Assembly: GCA_030591125.1 (NCBI GenBank)
Contig: JAUVBP010000050.1
Coordinates: forward strand, 1 to 7,935
Direction: 5' to 3'
From: Candidatus Woesearchaeota archaeon
GTDB taxonomy: Archaea; Nanobdellota; Nanobdellia; Woesearchaeales; UBA11576
DNA: 7,935 bases
This document shows positions 5,369 to 7,935 of the stretch, piece by piece. Each line of letters opens with the position of its first letter. Position 1 is the first letter of the stretch. The translations under genes were made by a program, and so were the position numbers. Under the pieces are notes generated by a model. It made no database searches. It was given only the letters and a program-made list of their open reading frames with translations, and was not told the DNA's origin.

Positions 5369-6817
5369 ATGATTGGATCAGTCTTAAGGCGATCTCGTGC
5401 ATTCTTTTCATTACTCATAGTCATATCATTGCTTGCAGTGGCGGCTTTCTCAGTCTCTGCAGTCAAGCCAGGGGAGATATCTTCACTTGTTGTTGAGACG
5501 CAGAACCTTATGGACCGTCTTGCACAGGAGGCTGCTGCTGATCCGAACACTCCTGCAGAGGACCTTAAGTTCCTGAAAGAGCAGGAAGGTCAACTATCTC
5601 CTGATGTGACTGGACAGGTCGATTCTGCGCTCTGGGAGAATGACATCGATCCTGATAGCATCCAGGATGATGATGCTAATGCAGAGGAGTCAGGCACCAA
5701 CTGGGGTATGCTTGGCATAGTCCTTGCGGTTGTATTCCTCCTCGCAGGCGGCATCTTCGGAGGCAGGAAAGCCATCAAGGTGTACAAGAAGTGGAAAGCC
5801 GAAGAGCCTTCCCTTGAGAAAGGGGATATTGAGAAGCTTGAGTTCGGAAAACATAACCTTGTGCTTGCGGACCATCTGATAAGCAGTGCAGATGCTTCTG
5901 GAGACAAGGCAAAGATTGAACATTATGCTAAGGAATATTTCAATAATGTGGAGGTGCTCAAGAAGCATTTCCCTGAAGCTCTGTTCACCTTTGATGCTGA
6001 TCAGAAGCCTGATGAGGCTCACCCATTGATACAACAGCACTTTGATGTCAAGGCCAGCGAGATAAAAGCAGACTACAGAGGAGACCTCAGTGTACTTATG
6101 CATTTCGTGATATCTTTCAGGGACGGGGTGCTCAGGAAGATGGGTGATCTGAAAGAGTTCGACCTGAAGACATATGACTTCACTCACGCATGCCATCGCT
6201 TTGCTGATCAGTTTGTCAAGGCAGGATATCATTCAAATTTCAAGGATGCTGAAAAGACCCTGTCTGCAATCCATACAATAATAGTGACGCAGGACACTAT
6301 CCTTGAGGATCATAGGAAAAAGAATGAAGATGAGCCCATGCGTCTGAAGTTGGTCGACCTCGAGATGCTCTTCAATTCCCAGAAGAGGATGCTGCACAAG
6401 CTGCATGACCTACTTGAGTCGATCCGTGAGGCGGCAGTGCCTGAGGCGCGGCAGAGCGCGACCCAGTATTACAAGTCAGATTCTAAAAGGTTGCTTAAGC
6501 TTATCGAGGACGAGATGAAGCTCGAGAAAGAGCTGAAGAAGATGCAGGAAGTCATTGACAGGCAGGCTAAGAGAGCTGCGCAGCAGGCAAAGAAAGAGGC
6601 AAAGAAGGCAGAGAAAGCGGTCAAGGATGCAGAACCTAAGACGAGTGCAGGGCCTGCAGAAGATGACGCTGAGACCAAGAGAGATGTGCCTGTTCCGCCT
6701 GCAGAAGAGAAGCATCCAAAGAGGCCAAAAGCTACACCTCCTCCCCTTCCTCCTACAGAAGAGAGATCTCCAAAGAGGCCAAAAGCTACACCTCCTCCCC
6801 TTCCTCCTAAAGCTTGA
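5369..6817 (+). CDS. Membrane protein with cytoplasmic coiled coil and PPPLPP tail
   Basis: A 482-residue protein of no family I recognise. Residues 1-31 are a signal peptide (Arg7, Arg8, Arg10, hydrophobic 12-28, likely cut after V-S-A). Residues 32-110 are a short acidic, helical extracytoplasmic part. A transmembrane helix spans about 113-132, followed by basic residues (R-K, K-K-W-K), which puts the rest in the cytoplasm. Residues 133-370 are predicted mostly helical, with no enzymatic motif seen. About 373-425 is a highly charged Lys/Glu/Ala coiled coil. The tail (430-482) is acidic and then proline-rich, ending in two copies of an 18-residue unit with K-R-P-K-A-T-P-P-P-L-P-P. There are no cysteines, in sharp contrast to the partner gene 3 nt upstream. 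A role as membrane anchor or transmitter for the secreted cysteine-rich protein is inferred from gene order only. Confidence 0.8.
   Translation: MIGSVLRRSRAFFSLLIVISLLAVAAFSVSAVKPGEISSLVVETQNLMDRLAQEAAADPNTPAEDLKFLKEQEGQLSPDVTGQVDSALWENDIDPDSIQDDDANAEESGTNWGMLGIVLAVVFLLAGGIFGGRKAIKVYKKWKAEEPSLEKGDIEKLEFGKHNLVLADHLISSADASGDKAKIEHYAKEYFNNVEVLKKHFPEALFTFDADQKPDEAHPLIQQHFDVKASEIKADYRGDLSVLMHFVISFRDGVLRKMGDLKEFDLKTYDFTHACHRFADQFVKAGYHSNFKDAEKTLSAIHTIIVTQDTILEDHRKKNEDEPMRLKLVDLEMLFNSQKRMLHKLHDLLESIREAAVPEARQSATQYYKSDSKRLLKLIEDEMKLEKELKKMQEVIDRQAKRAAQQAKKEAKKAEKAVKDAEPKTSAGPAEDDAETKRDVPVPPAEEKHPKRPKATPPPLPPTEERSPKRPKATPPPLPPKA
6701..6808 (+). repeat. Two tandem copies of a 54-bp unit encoding a PPPLPP peptide
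   Basis: Units 6701-6754 and 6755-6808 are in frame, 18 codons each. They differ at five positions within the first 14 bases and are identical over the last 40 bases (6715-6754 against 6769-6808). The peptide ends in P-P-P-L-P-P. The near identity suggests a recent duplication or active slippage/recombination. Confidence 0.95.
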
Positions 6818-6882
6818 GGAGACTGCCTATTCTATATCTGTCTATGAAAAGCTTAATTAATGGCTTCTTCACTCCTCGTTCC
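6818..6882 (+). other. Short intergenic region with promoter only
   Basis: The 65 bases between the membrane protein gene and the radical SAM gene. They contain the TATA-like box at 6852-6862 and a second weak candidate (CTATATC near 6832-6838). No convincing terminator was seen; the only inverted repeat nearby (TCCTC/GAGGA at 6802-6806/6816-6820) is short and lacks a following T-run. Confidence 0.5.
6852..6862 (+). promoter_or_regulatory. TATA-like box of the radical SAM gene
   Basis: CTTAATTAATG preceded by GAAAAG. Its centre near 6856 is about 27 nt before the ATG at 6883, the spacing expected for a leaderless archaeal transcript. It shares the ATGAAAA-then-AT-rich pattern with the box at 2974-2983. 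Confidence 0.45.
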
Positions 6883-7935
6883 ATGACCCGTACAATCCTC
6901 ATCTATCCTCCGTTCTGCACTCCTGCAGGACCGCCGTTCTCAATAACAAATATACATGCATTTCTGAAAGGGAACCTTCCAGAACAGCATAATATAGATG
7001 TCCTTGATCTCAATATAGAGTTCCACAAGAGGAAGTTCCCTAAGCACCAGGAGTACTACAAGACTATCAAAGAGTCTTACGATAAAGATGGATACAACCG
7101 CATCACAGAGGAGTATAAGCAGCTGACTAAAAAGACTTACGCAGCCAGCAACACTGAAGTTGTCGAAGGCAGGACTCCTGAAATGTTCGATGAGATCCTG
7201 AGACAGATAACTGACAGGAAGCCTGACCTTGTCGCGTTCAGCATAGTCTACTCAAGCCAGTGCTTCTACACGCTTGCGCTCATCAGAGCACTTAACACTC
7301 TCAACATAAAGACAGTGGTGGGCGGGCCTGCAGTGAATGATAAGATACGCCCTCACACGACAGAGCTGAAGAACGAGCTGGAGCTTCTCAACCATATCAA
7401 AGGAGAAGAGACTGATCACAACACTCTGGATTTCAATACTGTTCCTGACTTCACGATATATGATCTTGAGGAGTACTTCACCCCTGAACCGGTATTGCCT
7501 ATAAGGACTTCAAGCGCATGCTATCACAAGCAGTGTGCGTTCTGCACGCATCACAATAATGCCGACTATTTTGAATTTCCTTTGCAGAAACTGAAGGATG
7601 CTATTATCAAGTCAGGTCAGAGACATTTTTTCCTCGTCGATGATATGATACACAAGAAGCGTCTGTTGGAGATTGCAGAGACTCTCAAGCCGCTTGATGT
7701 CTCCTGGATGTGCCAGCTGCGCCCGACAAAAGATCTGGATAAAGATACTCTCACAACTTTGAAAGATGCAGGGCTTGATTTCATAATATGGGGTGTGGAG
7801 TCTGCATCAGACAGGATACTGAAGCTCATGCGTAAAGGTACTGACATCGCAGATATACAGACAGTCATCAAGGATTCTCATGACGTAGGCATCAAGAACG
7901 GTGTCTTCATCATGTTCGGTTTTCCGACAGAGACA
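6883..7935 (+). CDS. B12-binding-domain radical SAM protein, 3' end missing
   Basis: The first 351 codons of a radical SAM enzyme; the frame is still open at the window edge. Residues 3-160 form a B12-binding-like domain typical of COG1032 proteins (I-Y-P-P-F, P-A-G-P-P near 15, P-D-L-V-A-F-S at 114-120, G-G-P at 147-149), without an obvious D-x-H-x-x-G cobalamin ligand motif. The radical SAM core carries C213-x4-C218-x2-C221, V-D-D-M at 252-255, G-V-E-S at 304-307 and F-G-F-P-T-E-T at 345-351, which ends the window. The cysteine spacing has one residue more than the canonical C-x3-C-x2-C. No Shine-Dalgarno site precedes either possible ATG (6844 or 6883); 6883 is chosen because it fits leaderless initiation from the TATA-like box and because the domain begins right after it. 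The reaction is unknown; such proteins often modify lipids, cofactors or peptides. Confidence 0.85.
   Translation, partial: MTRTILIYPPFCTPAGPPFSITNIHAFLKGNLPEQHNIDVLDLNIEFHKRKFPKHQEYYKTIKESYDKDGYNRITEEYKQLTKKTYAASNTEVVEGRTPEMFDEILRQITDRKPDLVAFSIVYSSQCFYTLALIRALNTLNIKTVVGGPAVNDKIRPHTTELKNELELLNHIKGEETDHNTLDFNTVPDFTIYDLEEYFTPEPVLPIRTSSACYHKQCAFCTHHNNADYFEFPLQKLKDAIIKSGQRHFFLVDDMIHKKRLLEIAETLKPLDVSWMCQLRPTKDLDKDTLTTLKDAGLDFIIWGVESASDRILKLMRKGTDIADIQTVIKDSHDVGIKNGVFIMFGFPTET

Noticed and set aside
6802..6820. Terminator hairpin at the end of the membrane protein gene
   Set aside because: Only five base pairs (TCCTC/GAGGA) around a 9-nt loop, and no T-run follows.
6844..6882. ATG at 6844 as start of the radical SAM gene
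   Set aside because: No ribosome-binding site at usable distance, and the codons coincide with a TATA-like box placed correctly for the ATG at 6883. Not excluded.

Overview
The window reads as a piece of an archaeal genome, probably an uncultivated lineage of the DPANN type (lineage is inference). The evidence is TATA-like boxes with purine-rich flanks at archaeal spacing from start codons, a GGTGAT ribosome-binding site, heavy use of ATA (Ile) and AGA/AGG (Arg) codons, and short secreted or membrane proteins of unfamiliar type. All six genes are on the + strand. No tRNA, rRNA, CRISPR array or insertion sequence was seen.

Region 1 (1-2949) is an AT-rich promoter/leader region followed by a compact three-gene cluster. 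Two tandem paralogous HExxH zinc metallopeptidases look like distant members of the COG4324/PF10023 predicted-aminopeptidase family. The first carries an export signal with a weak lipobox; the second has none and should be cytosolic. A metallophosphoesterase with an RNA-lariat-debranching-enzyme (DBR1)-like layout follows. Gaps of 24 and 12 nt suggest one transcript.

Region 2 (2950-6817) begins with a clear TATA box and holds two genes 3 nt apart. The first is a 781-residue exported protein with 70 cysteines; 64 of them fall in a regular two-module repeat architecture. The second has an N-terminal signal, one internal transmembrane helix, a long helical cytoplasmic part, a Lys/Glu coiled coil and a proline-rich tail built from a duplicated 54-bp unit ending in PPPLPP. 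Together they look like a surface module with an outside disulfide-rich component and a membrane component that reaches into the cytoplasm. Neither is recognised, and this pair is the best candidate here for an undescribed system.

Region 3 (6818-7935) has a TATA-like box placed for leaderless transcription, then the first 351 codons of a B12-binding-domain radical SAM protein that runs off the window end. Its cysteine motif is C-x4-C-x2-C rather than the canonical C-x3-C-x2-C.
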